From the NCBI GenBank assembly GCA_015501595.1, contig JADNRX010000003.1, positions 496,001-560,000 of the forward strand: a stretch of 64,000 nt of DNA, given 5' to 3'. The notes beneath the pieces were generated by a model, which made no database searches, was not told where the DNA came from, and worked only from the letters and a program-made list of their open reading frames with translations. A program made the position numbers and the translations under genes. Within the stretch, counting starts at the first letter, position 1; each line of letters opens with the position of its first letter. Source of the DNA: Hymenopellis radicata. Its lineage: Eukaryota > Basidiomycota > Agaricomycetes > Agaricales > Physalacriaceae. Below, piece by piece: positions 46,372 through 60,000 of this stretch.

Positions 46372-47423
46372 TTAGAAAGTCTCCTCATCATCCGGCTGGC
46401 CTTCTGGCACTTCAAATCCTTCCTATCGGAGGTTCAGCATATTAGGGAACTGCAATGGCGAGAAAGGACGCACCTCAGTTGAATACAGAATCTTCTGGAT
46501 GTCTCTCAAAGTCACGTCGTCCTTGCCCTCTCCTTCAAGAACCTCCATCTGTGTCTGCACAAGAATCTCGATATCCCTCAGCTATCGTAACCACCACACA
46601 TTCAGGATGCATCAGAAGCGGAAGAAGAAGAAGACAACCGCACTTTCTCAAAGTAAAAGTCTCGTTCCTTTTCTAGACCCTCCAAATGCGCACTAAGGTC
46701 CTTGACCTGCGTCTGGAGCAGCTGCACCGCCTCGTTGGGTTGTGTCGACACCGATCTGTGGCCGCTAATAGGTGTCCGCCCGCCAGCGCGGCCCGCGCCC
46801 ACGCCGAGGTTCGCTTTGCCTGAGGAGAGCGGCGCGACGGTCGCAGGCGGTCCGCCGGGGCGCCTTTTCGCCGGCCGACGGCATCGTAGGCGCCGCCGCC
46901 GTAGTTGGAATCCCAGAAGCGCTTGATCCACTGTAAGAACTCGAGGTTGTCCCTTTGAGAATTATGGTATGAAGATGGACGGGGAGGAGGGGCGGGCGAT
47001 CACGTACTGCATTTTACATTTTACGAGTTTCTCGACGGGTATGGGCTGCTGCTGCGTCAGACTAGAGTGAAAGAGGGATAAGGGAAAACGGCACCTTGTC
47101 AATCTTCTTTGTCTTGAACACCGTCTGCAGGACCTTGAAATTCGCGATAAATTCGTACTCGTGCTTGGCCATCATCTTCACTCGCTGCATGGGCAAGTCT
47201 CCTGCAGGTGCATCGTAGAAATATCCCAGTGAAGAGAGGAAAAAGGAGGAAAAATCCCAATCAGGTGCTCATCGCAGACGGCATCGAGAGAATCGCGCGC
47301 ACCATAGATAGAGTCGATGATCTGGCAGTATGCGCCTCCTGTCCCGCATTGTTCGACCTTGGTGTAGTTGAGCTGGAGGAGCTCGTTCAGCCAGGCGAGC
47401 AGGTCAGTACGAGACGCGTTCAT
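46372..47423 (-). CDS. EB1-family microtubule plus-end protein (Bim1/Mal3)
   Basis: Tracks growing microtubule ends and recruits other tip proteins. From ATG 47423: MNASRTDLLAWLNELLQLNY and TKVEQCGTGGAYCQIIDSIY form the start of the calponin-homology domain, then MQRVKMMAKHEYEFIANFKV, LQTVFKTKKIDK, PIPVEKLVKCKMQ and DNLEFLQWIKRFWDSNYGGG. A Ser/Gly/Ala-rich linker follows, then the EB homology coiled coil VQLLQTQVKDLSAHLEGLEK and ERDFYFEK, RDIEILVQTQMEVLEGEG, and the acidic tail EGQPDDEETF (no EEY/F aromatic loss: it ends in F). Five or six introns. Between GAPAD and PPATVAPLSSG (about 46850) one C appears to be missing. Since this gene is usually maintained, an assembly error is the simplest reading. 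Confidence 0.87.
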
Positions 47424-47492
47424 GGATGGGATGGGAATGACGATGAAGAGCAGGGGCGATCAATTATGGTCTGTTTATTGACTGGCCGGCCT

Positions 47493-49154
47493 TCAACAAA
47501 TAACTTTCACTACTACTACAAATTTCGCACATCGGACAGGTCGTCCAGTCATGCCCTTTTCCATATACGCAGTAGGCTCTGTCACTTCCATAACACTCGC
47601 AATATCTAGATGGGCCCAACGAATGACTTCATCGCCCTCAACTTGAAGCTCATCCAATCCACGAACGAAATGCTTCAGGAATAACACCGCTGCACTCGCC
47701 CCAGCAGGTCTTCCAGTCTTCAAGATCCAACATTATTTAACATAGCGAATCAGCCGACAACAAATCACCCACATTGTGCAGGTCTGCGTTGCTTTTGCTA
47801 ATGGCCGAACCATACTCTTCATCAAGTGGAAGCATCCAGAATCGATCAAACTCAATCTCTTCGGCAGCCTTTAGGTCTTTCCAGAGACTATCTCAGTTAG
47901 TAAAGACACCCGCATAGAGCTGTCCAAGGGCGGAGACAACATTCCCAGTTACTGTAGAGTCGCAGCGTCGATGAGGGTATGTGGGTTGAATTCGGAAGAC
48001 GCGTAGTACAGCGCGTCTGGAACCGCATAAGGAGCTAGATCGACACCTACCTGAGAGCACGAGCCGTCCTTCCGCATCAGTATTATCTACCTCGATAGTT
48101 TTCCCATTCATGGCGTAAATTCTACGCCAAGTCAGCAAACTATGTCCTCGGAATAGTACTTGGAAACGCCACTTACATGTCGCCTGGCTCTGTGGCACTT
48201 GGCTGTGTGTTAAAGATCAATACGACACGACATGACATCTGGAAACGAGATCCACACACCAGGCATGTTCTCCGTTAGAGGGGCGATAGTAATCAAGTTG
48301 ACAGCGAATTTCAGTTTCGCGATGGCCAGCGGCGTCAATGCAACGACGGTCGCAGTGCCGCCTAGAACGTTGGATCTCAATCCCATGGAATCATGGCGGA
48401 AGGCTGGACAGACCCATGTCACCGCGCATGAGCTTCGTATTCTGTGGGAAATAGTCAATAGTACTCGCAACAAAAAGTATAGCGTAATAAGCTCACGTCT
48501 GCGTTTTTCAAACTAATTCCACCTAAATCAAATGTGATGCCTTTGCCGACAAAAGCAAGTGGTGGAGCCTCTTTCGATGGAGCTCCCGTATAGTGTCTGC
48601 ATGCGTCTAGTAAGCCGGTATGCAATTAGGATTTTGAACTTACATTTCGAGTAGCTTTGCTGGCTCTGACGTTCCCCGCGTAACGGACAGGAAGGCGGCC
48701 ATGCCTTTCCTTCTTGGCCCATTCTAAGCGGATGGGGTCAGTCCTACATATAGAAAATGCGCGATGAGCACAAGCCTTCATCGCGGACAATGATTTCGAC
48801 ATTCTCCAGCCCATCAAGCTCAAGCTTGACGCGTTCCGTGAATTTAGTGGGCGTCATCATGTTGGCAGGCATTTCCATAAGCTGTTAGAACGTGAGCGTC
48901 TATAAGACGACGGTATGAGTGAAGTACAGTGCGCTGCAAAGAGCTGCATATAGACAAGGCCACGATTCCATTCAGTCGAAATATGTTCGGTGACGATGTC
49001 AACCTGTTCGAAGATGCGTTGTTTCGTGCCTGAGTGAAGCTTCAAGGAAGAGATGTCTTGAAACTAAATGAATAAGCTGCAAGATGAGATGCGACGGCTG
49101 TTATAAACAGTTAGAACTCAAGTACCTTGCAAAGTCTATACATACCAGAAGCAT
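47493..49154 (-). pseudogene. M17 leucine aminopeptidase, disrupted
   Basis: Metallo-exopeptidase of family M17. Landmarks read leftward: STEWNRGL-LMEMPANMMTPTKF, GMAAFLSVTRGTSEPAKLLE, FVGKGITFDLGGISLKNAD, MKLMRGDMG-GTATVVALTP, KTIEVDNTDAEGRLVLS (the NTDAEGR signature), DALYYASSEFNPHTLIDAAT, TGNVVSALGQLYAGVFTN, DLHN-TGRPAGASAAVLFLKH and YMEKGMTGRPVR. Zinc ligands and the catalytic Lys and Arg regions are present. Lesion: within the conserved D-A-A-T-L-T-G the bases CAGTA are inserted (about 47951-47955), giving CTA CAG TAA, an immediate stop. The N-terminal domain is also short; a start at 49154 (MLL, intron, FQDISSL) is only one option. Neighbours EB1 and the Ssr4-like gene face away or converge normally. 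Confidence 0.75.
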
Positions 49155-49209
49155 GAGGATCAAAAGAAGCAGTGACAAACCCTAACCCCAGTTCTTTTCT
49201 TTCGCCACC

Positions 49210-50410
49210 ATGGCGGGCATGGGTACACCACAAATGCAGGAAGCCGGTCTCTGTCTAAAGTACCCCACTGATCTCGGCCTGCATGCCTCAGTCAATCTCG
49301 AGACCGCCTTCAACATGCTCAGTCGGGCCTTGCAAATGTCGGCCACCACCCCATTTCACTGGGGCTACATAGACCAACCCAAAGGTACGTCTCTTGGCCT
49401 AGCACGGTATCTCGCGCTCATTGACTGCAGAGGGACAGCTCTATCTCATATTTCTTCCTCACCAAACTCCATTTCCCAACGACGGAATACGCTACTTGGA
49501 GGCGGAAGCCAAGTTCGCGATGCCTGGGCCCCATGGACGGGTGCGCCCAACCTCGCCTAGGCTTGGTCTATGCTAAAACTTGTTCAGGAAATAGAGGTGC
49601 ACGAGTCAAAACACGGATTCATACCAAACTCTGGCGATCCAAACGCGTGGCGGCTACGCAGACGATTTCGCATAATGAAAGGTGGCAATGCCTCTCTGGC
49701 CCTTGTTCACTATACACGCGGACCGAGCACTCGTACGTCTAGATTATTCTAGTCCATCCGCGCGCCAACTATCTTGCATTGCAGCTGTTATGCCCTCTCT
49801 CATGAACCAACCAATACGCACCTATCCACTCCGACCTGTCCAAGAAGCCGCTGTCTTTGTGAATGGCGATAAAGTGGGGGTAAAGGTTCCACCAGCAGGC
49901 GGCGGTCCAGGCCCAGGTCCAATGGGAATGAATAACATGGCTATGGGCATGAACATCCATCAACAGCAAGCCCTCCTTGCAGCACAAAATAACAAGATGG
50001 AAATGCTAGACCGTAGTCGAGCCATGGGCGGCGTGGTTCGTCTTTTCATTGCTGCGGCCATGTACTACGCTCATCTTGTCTCATATTAGCGTCCCTCCTT
50101 TCCTCCGCATCACGAAGAAATCGCAGAAATAGAAGACGGGGACATTTACACTACCAGATCGCTCGCTATGGCGCGTTACCGCCGAAACCATGAATTCATG
50201 AACGACATCTTTCGCCATGCAGCATACCGCGGCAAATACACGCCCGATCCGCCCGTGTCGTACTCGATATTTGATAAAAACGAGCTGGAGGAGAAGGCAC
50301 AGAAACTGGAGAAGGAGCTCGAGGCGCTCAAGGTCAAGTCGGCCCAGCGTCGGGAAGCAAAAACGTCCAATGCTGACGTTTCGATGGAGGCACCATCGAT
50401 TGTTGTATAA
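49210..50410 (+). CDS. SWI/SNF and RSC subunit Ssr4-like
   Basis: Probable chromatin-remodelling subunit. ATG 49210 lies in a good context (CGCCACCATGG). Landmarks: CLKYPTDLGLHASVNLETAF, NMLSRALQMSATTPFHWGYI, an intron, GQLYLIFLPHQTPFPNDGIR, YLEAEAKFAMP, HESKHGFIPNSGDPNAWRLR, RRFRIMKGGNASLALVHYTR and GP. This matches the Ssr4 N-terminal domain (FYWGYxDxPxDGxxYLxWxP style). The C-terminal half is Met/Gly/Gln-rich, then PSFPPHHEEIAEIEDGDIYT, TRSLAMARYRRNHEFMNDIF and a final coiled coil NELEEKAQKLEKELEALK. Four introns of 50-60 bp. It starts 55 bp from the presumed start of the leftward aminopeptidase, so the two share a promoter. Confidence 0.8.
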
Positions 50411-51114
50411 TATTCACTTACCTTTGTGCTATAGGATTGTATTGATTGTATTTTCTCAAATTCTTGTTCCGACCTTACCGACACATGATAGTGGGCAACA
50501 CTCCGCCGAAATCTACGGGCAATCGGTTGGTGGGTGGTTATCAGAGCGGTACTTGCAACCATAGACCGAAGTCCAGAATATTCGGACCTGCCTTGTCTTT
50601 GCCCGCCGTTCAGAACTGTCCGTCGTTCCTTGACTGTCCTGGTCCTCACTGACAAAGGTCTATTTCAGAATTCTAGGTCCACAGAATAATCATCTCATTC
50701 TCGTTGCTATGATTACCGGAGAGCTGAACATGTAAGTGAGTACCAAGGCAAACTCAGATTCAAGGAGCCCATGAAAAATTCAACGCGCCACTCTCCGCGA
50801 ACTGCTGATCTACAGGGCTTTTTTCGTTGCACGGTCCGCTCGTTCCCTAACCGTGCTCCAACCGCGTCACGACATTCGTCCGGGTAGGTATAAACTCCGA
50901 AGTTTTTGCACTCATGCGTTTCTCGTTGCTCACGGCTCCCGCCTACTCTGCAACCCAAGCCCATCATGCGTCGCCACGGCTGGGAATATAAATGCCACTC
51001 CACTCTCGAATTATTGCGACTCCAACCATACATTCCACGTTCTTTTAACCCCCGGTGGGCTTTCCTCTCGTTTAACAACGCCACCTCCATTCGTCTGGGG
51101 AAGAGCTTTACAAG
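50411..51114. other. Promoter region of the first xylanase
   Basis: No gene. TATAAA occurs at 50889-50894 and again at 50988-50993, 127 bp before the xylanase start. The CT-rich stretch before the ATG is usual for strongly expressed fungal genes. Confidence 0.45.
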
Positions 51115-52750
<1,636 letters not shown>

Positions 52751-53370
52751 TACCAGTCCCCCAGAGAAATACCTCCTCCTAATCAAGCGGCACTTCCCGG
52801 CTGGAAACCAGACATCGTATTATATGGGTTCCGTTCGCTTTTCTTCTAGCTTGTACACTCACGTACTACCGCATGGTGTATCGCATGCTACCTCAGTCTC
52901 GTGCTCGTCGGAGAACTGATGGCCTGTTTCTCTGTCTCAAGAATAAGACAGGTTCTGTCATGCTCTCGTGCGGTTACCACCGATAGACTTCACTACGAAC
53001 TGAATGGGCACAGTTTCTGCTAGCTCGTGAATTCCATCGAGCCTTCTGGGCGGCCTCCTACTTGCTATGGTCCTCCGCCGACGATCTTCCGTTTAGATCA
53101 TAAGCTCAACAAAAGGTACACTCGTCCGAAGTTTTTGCTTTCTCAGTACCTGGCTAGACTGCAGCATGTTCCTTATCCAGCCTGTTGTTCACGGCTCCCG
53201 ACTGTGTGGAAGATATAATGTTCACGTTCACCTCCCATCGTGAGCATGACGCCTGCACGAGTTCAAGCGACGTACATCCGATAATAATAGTCAGTCGTGC
53301 ACCTGGTCGACTCGCCTCGCGTTTATAAGGACCACTCTCGCATTCCGTTCTCAACAGAAGAAACGACGCG
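52751..53370. other. Spacer between the two xylanases
   Basis: No gene. It holds the 3' end of copy 1 and the promoter of copy 2, including TTTATAAGG at 53322-53330, about 45 bp upstream of the ATG. Confidence 0.5.
53322..53330 (+). promoter_or_regulatory. TATA box of xylanase copy 2
   Basis: TTTATAAGG lies 40-50 bp upstream of ATG 53371, in the usual core-promoter position for a short 5' leader. Confidence 0.5.
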
Positions 53371-54765
<1,395 letters not shown>

Positions 54766-54869
54766 AAAGATAAACTTTGTCGTAGAGTTCTCTCGGTGGG
54801 GGTCGATGCTCTGATTCTTTAAATACATCAAGCAAATCATACACTCAACAGATCGTCTCCCGTACAAGT

Positions 54870-56750
54870 CTACTTCATAGCTTTTTTCATCGCCTATCGT
54901 CCACTCATCAGTACGCGTTTGATAACATTGACAAAATACACAAACCTCTTCCATCGTGTCGAAATCTGTTGTCTCAATCCGCGTGATCTTCTTCCCGAGA
55001 CCTTTCTCAATGGTCTCCATCTGGTTCCACGTCTCCTTGTTGTGCACAAAGTTGATCGACACACCCCTGCGACCAAAGCGTCCTGTTCGCCCTATCCGGT
55101 GGATGTATGTCTCCAAGTCAGGCGTCATGTCTCCATGGGTCCTATTCGTTCCACGCTCGCCCATAAGGGGGAGGTCGTAATTGACTACCATGTTCACTTG
55201 CATAATATCTATGCCCCGGGCGATGACATTCGTTGTAATCAGAACCTATAGACGTACTGTGAGTGAATGAGAGGAGGAGAGGATTATGACAGACCTTGTC
55301 CTTGCCAGCTCGGAATCCGTCAATGATAGCATCTCGTTCGGCAGCATCTTTGGCTCCGTGAAGCGAGGCGACTCTATGTCCTTCCGCCGTCATACGTTGA
55401 GATATCCGGTCCGCCGTATGCCGGTGCTTCATGCGTGTTAATAAGAGAGTACGCGCAATAAAAATATAAAACAAACCTGACAGAAGATAATACTCTGCCC
55501 AACAGTGAGTAGAGAGTACAAGCTGACAAGGATATCATATTTGTGCTCCGCGTCTCGGCAGTCCATGTAGAACTGCTTGATGCTCTCGACGTTGAGCTCT
55601 TCCCTTCTCAACTCGATCTTGTTGGCCTTGGGAGCAAACTTGTCTGCAAAATTCCGGACGTGGTCTGGGAAGGTCGCAGAGAACAGGATAATTTGAACGC
55701 CTTGGTTTTTGGGTAGCATGCTGGAAACAAGTTCAGTGGAATCGACACGGTCTAATAACAACACACTTTTTCACCCTCAAGGTCTGGTCACCTAATCCAT
55801 CCTGATCCAGCATGTTGTCGGCTTCGTCGAGGACAAAGACCTTGACGGCGCTAACGTCGATGACTTTCTTCTTGATGAGGTCAATCATCGTTCCTGCAGT
55901 GCCAACTACGATGTGGGCCGTAATTTTGGTCGCCCCACGCGGTAAATGGTCTTTGATGGCGTACTCTGTCTGCACTGGTGTGTGCTTGCCCATGAGTAGA
56001 ATAACGGACATGATTTGCCGCGCGAGTTCTCGCGACGGCGCCAGACACAGAGCCTAGGTAGAATGTATCTGACAAATCGAGCAAAAGACCAAAATTTGAA
56101 CCAACCTGTGTCTTGTTGAGGGTAAAATCGATGCGGGACAGCATGGTGAGCACGAAGGCAGCAGTTTTGCCAGTGCCAGACTGAGATTGGCCAATCATGT
56201 TTATGGGGCTGGGAAGACATTGGGATGGATTCGCGATCGAATACTGTGCGCCTTACGGGTTGGACAGGAGCAGGGGAAGGGCGCGTTCTTGGATTTTGGA
56301 TGGCTTGATAAATCGCATCTGGAACAGTCCCTTCAACAGATCCGCATGTCTGTCAAGCCTTCAGCCACTTGAAAAACATGATTAAATTTTAACGCACAAT
56401 CCAAGTTCCTCAAACGTTTTCACGCTGTGAAGCGGTGAATCTGGGTTTCCCTGTTGGTCGGCGAGGGTGACCTATTCGACGCCGTCAACTGTTGTTGTCA
56501 TCGCGCGCCTCAAACCCACTAGCCACGTACAGTCACTTCAAAAGTCGAGTTTATCAGATCACTATTGTCAACTGCGCCATCGTGAGCCACCGTCTGCTTC
56601 GTGCCGAAATTGGAACACACCTTTGGGCGAGTCTGGTGGGGCGCCCCCCTCCTCTGCGACTACACCACTATCAATATACCATTCTAATCAGCGGACACGA
56701 TGCCTACCGCCTGTAATGAAGCCATCCGCATCTTTCTGCATTGACGACAT
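54870..56750 (-). CDS. DBP5: DEAD-box RNA helicase Dbp5/DDX19
   Basis: ATPase that remodels mRNPs at the cytoplasmic face of the nuclear pore during mRNA export. Start at ATG 56750 ([14 protein letters not shown]) with three small 5' exons leading to [20 protein letters not shown] and KTFEELGL. Helicase motifs: [16 protein letters not shown] (Q region), [17 protein letters not shown] (I), [11 protein letters not shown] (Ia), [11 protein letters not shown] (Ib), [10 protein letters not shown] (II), [15 protein letters not shown] (III), SIIFCQ (IV), [11 protein letters not shown] (V) and [14 protein letters not shown] (VI). C-terminus TTDFDTMEE, intron, AMKKAMK and stop at 54870. A TAG at 56472-56474 in the frame of exon VTLADQQ is the intron acceptor, not a premature stop. 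Motif Ib has Ala where GTPGT is usual. Confidence 0.9.
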
Positions 56751-57014
56751 GACAAGTCAGAAACAAGTTAAGTAGTAGTCAAGCATATACCATTTGTGGC
56801 ACTGTGGCTTCGGCCCGCCGGTACCGATTGGCTGAAATCTTCACGACACATTCAGAGTCGACATTCACAGAATCACACTGGACAGGACTCTAATGGATAT
56901 ATTCTATTGCAGCGAGGAAAATGTAGTGCGAGTGAGTACGAAATATGATGATGTATGAATACAGAGAAATATGCAGCGACGATGATGGTATTTTTTGCTC
57001 CGAAAACCCTATAA

Positions 57015-60000
57015 CTAAGACGACTTGGACGCTTGAGCAAACGCGATGGCAACAGTCTAGAGGGTAACAATGAGATTCGTACTCCAACTGTCAGACAAGA
57101 AGGAACATACCTCGGAATGGCTGAGCGACAACAGAACCTTCTTCACTCCCTTGGCCTCGGCCTGTGCTTTGGCGTCACCATGCAGAACGACGTTAGGCGC
57201 ACCGGTCGCGGCATCGTTGACGATCTCAATGTCCTTCATGGCAGCAGCAGCTCCCTTGGAAGCGACTCCGAGCGACTTGAAGACAGCCTCCTTTCCCACC
57301 CAGCGAGCAGCGTACGACGACGATGGAGAGGGCTGCGCATTGCAGTACGCAATCTCAGCATCGGTGAAGTTGCGAGCCACGAAGGTCGGGTTGTGCGAAG
57401 GAACAGAGGAGATCAACTCTACGGTGATAATCAGCACTGAATTTCAAGTTATAATAGATAACAACAAACCTTGGTCAACGCCGATGCCGGTGAACTCGCC
57501 CTCAGAACCAGCAGGCGCCGCATTCATAATCTGAGTAACTGCTTTGACGTTCGCAGAGTCGATCGTTGCGGATGTCGGTTGCTTGGCATTGAAAGTGTAC
57601 GATCCCGTCTTCGCATCAGCAGTAACACGCGCCAGCGAGTTGGTCAGGATCTTGTCCTCGAGCTCGGCAGGGTAAGGCGGTTTCTCCTTGATCTTCACCA
57701 GGTTGTTCTTGATCATCATCTCGCTCATGGCCTTGTAAGACTCGAGATAACGGAGACGGTTGCGTTGCTTGTACACAGCGTAGTACGAAGGCTCGAGAGC
57801 ACCGAACAGGTAGCGTGGGTGAATGACAAGAGCGGTTCCACCGACTTGACCGAAGCCGAACGACGACATGACACCAGCACGAACACCATCTGTCTGGATA
57901 GACTTGGATGGGAAGACCAGGTACGTGCGATGCATGAAGTGCGAGTCGATGTTGCTGATAACATGAGTTAGATGATGACATTTGTGAGTCAGAATGTCAA
58001 CTTACTCGCTGTTGCGGTTACCAGGCACTATACCAGTGTTGAGGGTGTCGAGAACACCAGACATCTGCCATGCAGCGGCTCCTCCCTTCGCGTGACCGAG
58101 GAGACTCTTCTGTGCCATGATGGGGACGGCGTTACCCGGAGTACGGTTAAGGTTAGTGAAGATGGTGTTCCAGATGTGCGTCTCGTTCTCCTCCTGTAAA
58201 GCGAGTTCAGTAACGGAAAGGAAACTGCAGAAGGTTGACTTACGTTGGCCTTGGTACTAGTTCCATGAATAGACAGAACACCAATGTCGTCGGCGGTAAG
58301 ACCCCAAACAGCAAGAGCGCGACGAAGAGGAGCGATTTGAGGATCATTGCCCTCGAGCATGCCATACATGCTGAGAGCGTCACTCTCCTGCTTCTTCGCC
58401 TCCGTTTCCATGTTGGAGACACGGGTGGCCACGTAGTCTTCCTCGAGAGGAGTACCGGACGACTTGGCCATGTCGACCTCTTCGCGCAATTGAGCTTGCT
58501 CGTTGGTGAGCCATTGTGAGATCTGGCTGCGACGGAAGGTGAGTTGACGACGACGGTAGTCGATGTTGAGGAGAGGTTGAGGGTGCTTGGAAGGAACCTC
58601 CTTAGCAATGGTAAGAACGCCACGACCAGGCGCGGGGACGGAGCGACCAGCTTTGTCGGTCGATGTCGAAGTGAACGCGACGATACCCCGGATAGGGCAT
58701 CCCAACTCGAGAGCAGTCTTGGCACTCATAACGATGTGAATACCAGTGCCTTGGGCTTCCATGAACTGCAAGATTGTTAGAGAGAAGTAAAGATGTCAAT
58801 GAAGATATTTACCCCGGCGCGAGTGCTGGTAGCAGGACGCGACATCTCGTTTGGCTCACGACCCATCTCAAACTCGGTCTCCGCGTTGCTAGTCGCCTTC
58901 ATGTTGGCGAACTCGTAAGATCCTTCTTCACTAACGTCGTCGAAGCCACCGGCGATCATGACCTTGGCTTTGCCGGAGAGGATGGTGTCGCGAGCGATCT
59001 CCATGGATTGGAGTGCGGTGGCACTAAAAATCAAAGTACGTGAGACGTGAAAGAAAAAAGTTAGACGAGACAACATACCAGGCGCCAACAGGAATCTTGA
59101 CGGGTCCGCTGGAGGACACAAGGAGCAGGTTAATCCATCCAGCAGCAGTGTTGATGAAACTGATAAACGAGACGATTTAGTACGGGAAAATACAAGTGAA
59201 CGATAGGACTTACGTCTCTTGTAAGATGTCGTTCTGAACTTCCTTCTCATCGCGACGATCCTTGAACATCTTCGCCATGGCTGATTGACCACCAAGACCG
59301 GCTCCGAAGCAAGTCCCGACATCCGCAGGATGCATGTACTTGTAGAGCTCGTATGGGTCGGTGATACCAGACATATTGAACGCCTCGGAAGCGCAAACAA
59401 GGGCCCAAAGTGAAGTGCGGTCGACCTGAGCAATGATGTCTTCGGGGATACCGAAGCGACCAGCGTGCCAGCCTGTAGGAATCTGACCAGCGACGGTGCG
59501 GCTGAAGCTGAAGGCCTTGGGGACGAAAACCAGTGCACCCTTCTTGAGCTTGAAGAACCACTGTCCGCCTTCACCCGCCCAGATGTCGCACTTGTCGCCG
59601 TGCTGCTTCTTGAACTTCAAAGCCTCGGACTCGGTGACCTCAAGGGGTTCAAGATCGTGAACGAGTTCGATCTCTTGGTTGAAGACCTTCTTGGCCGGAT
59701 CGTACCCGCTAAAGAGCTCGGGTTCTGTGGAATTCGAATCAATAAGACGAAGAATAAAAAAAAACAAGGACATTACCGATGAGTCGAACACCACCATGAG
59801 CAAGAATGTCTTTCTCGAAGCGGGGTTTGACGTCCTTGTCGTCGATAGGTTCTCCAGATTTGCTGTCAACCCAGCCGACATACAGAGAGCCATCCTTGAG
59901 ACGACCGTCGAAGTGCTTGATGTAGCCCATCATCCAAGCCATCTCGATAGCTCCTTCAATCGTAAATTCGCCGCGAGCCTCCATCTCCCATCGAGTACGT

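Noticed and set aside
56472..56474. In-frame TAG just before VTLADQQ in the Dbp5 gene, first taken as a premature stop
   Set aside because: It is the 3' border of an intron (GTACGTGG..GAATAG); joining to the upstream exon gives EVT-VTLADQQ, as expected.
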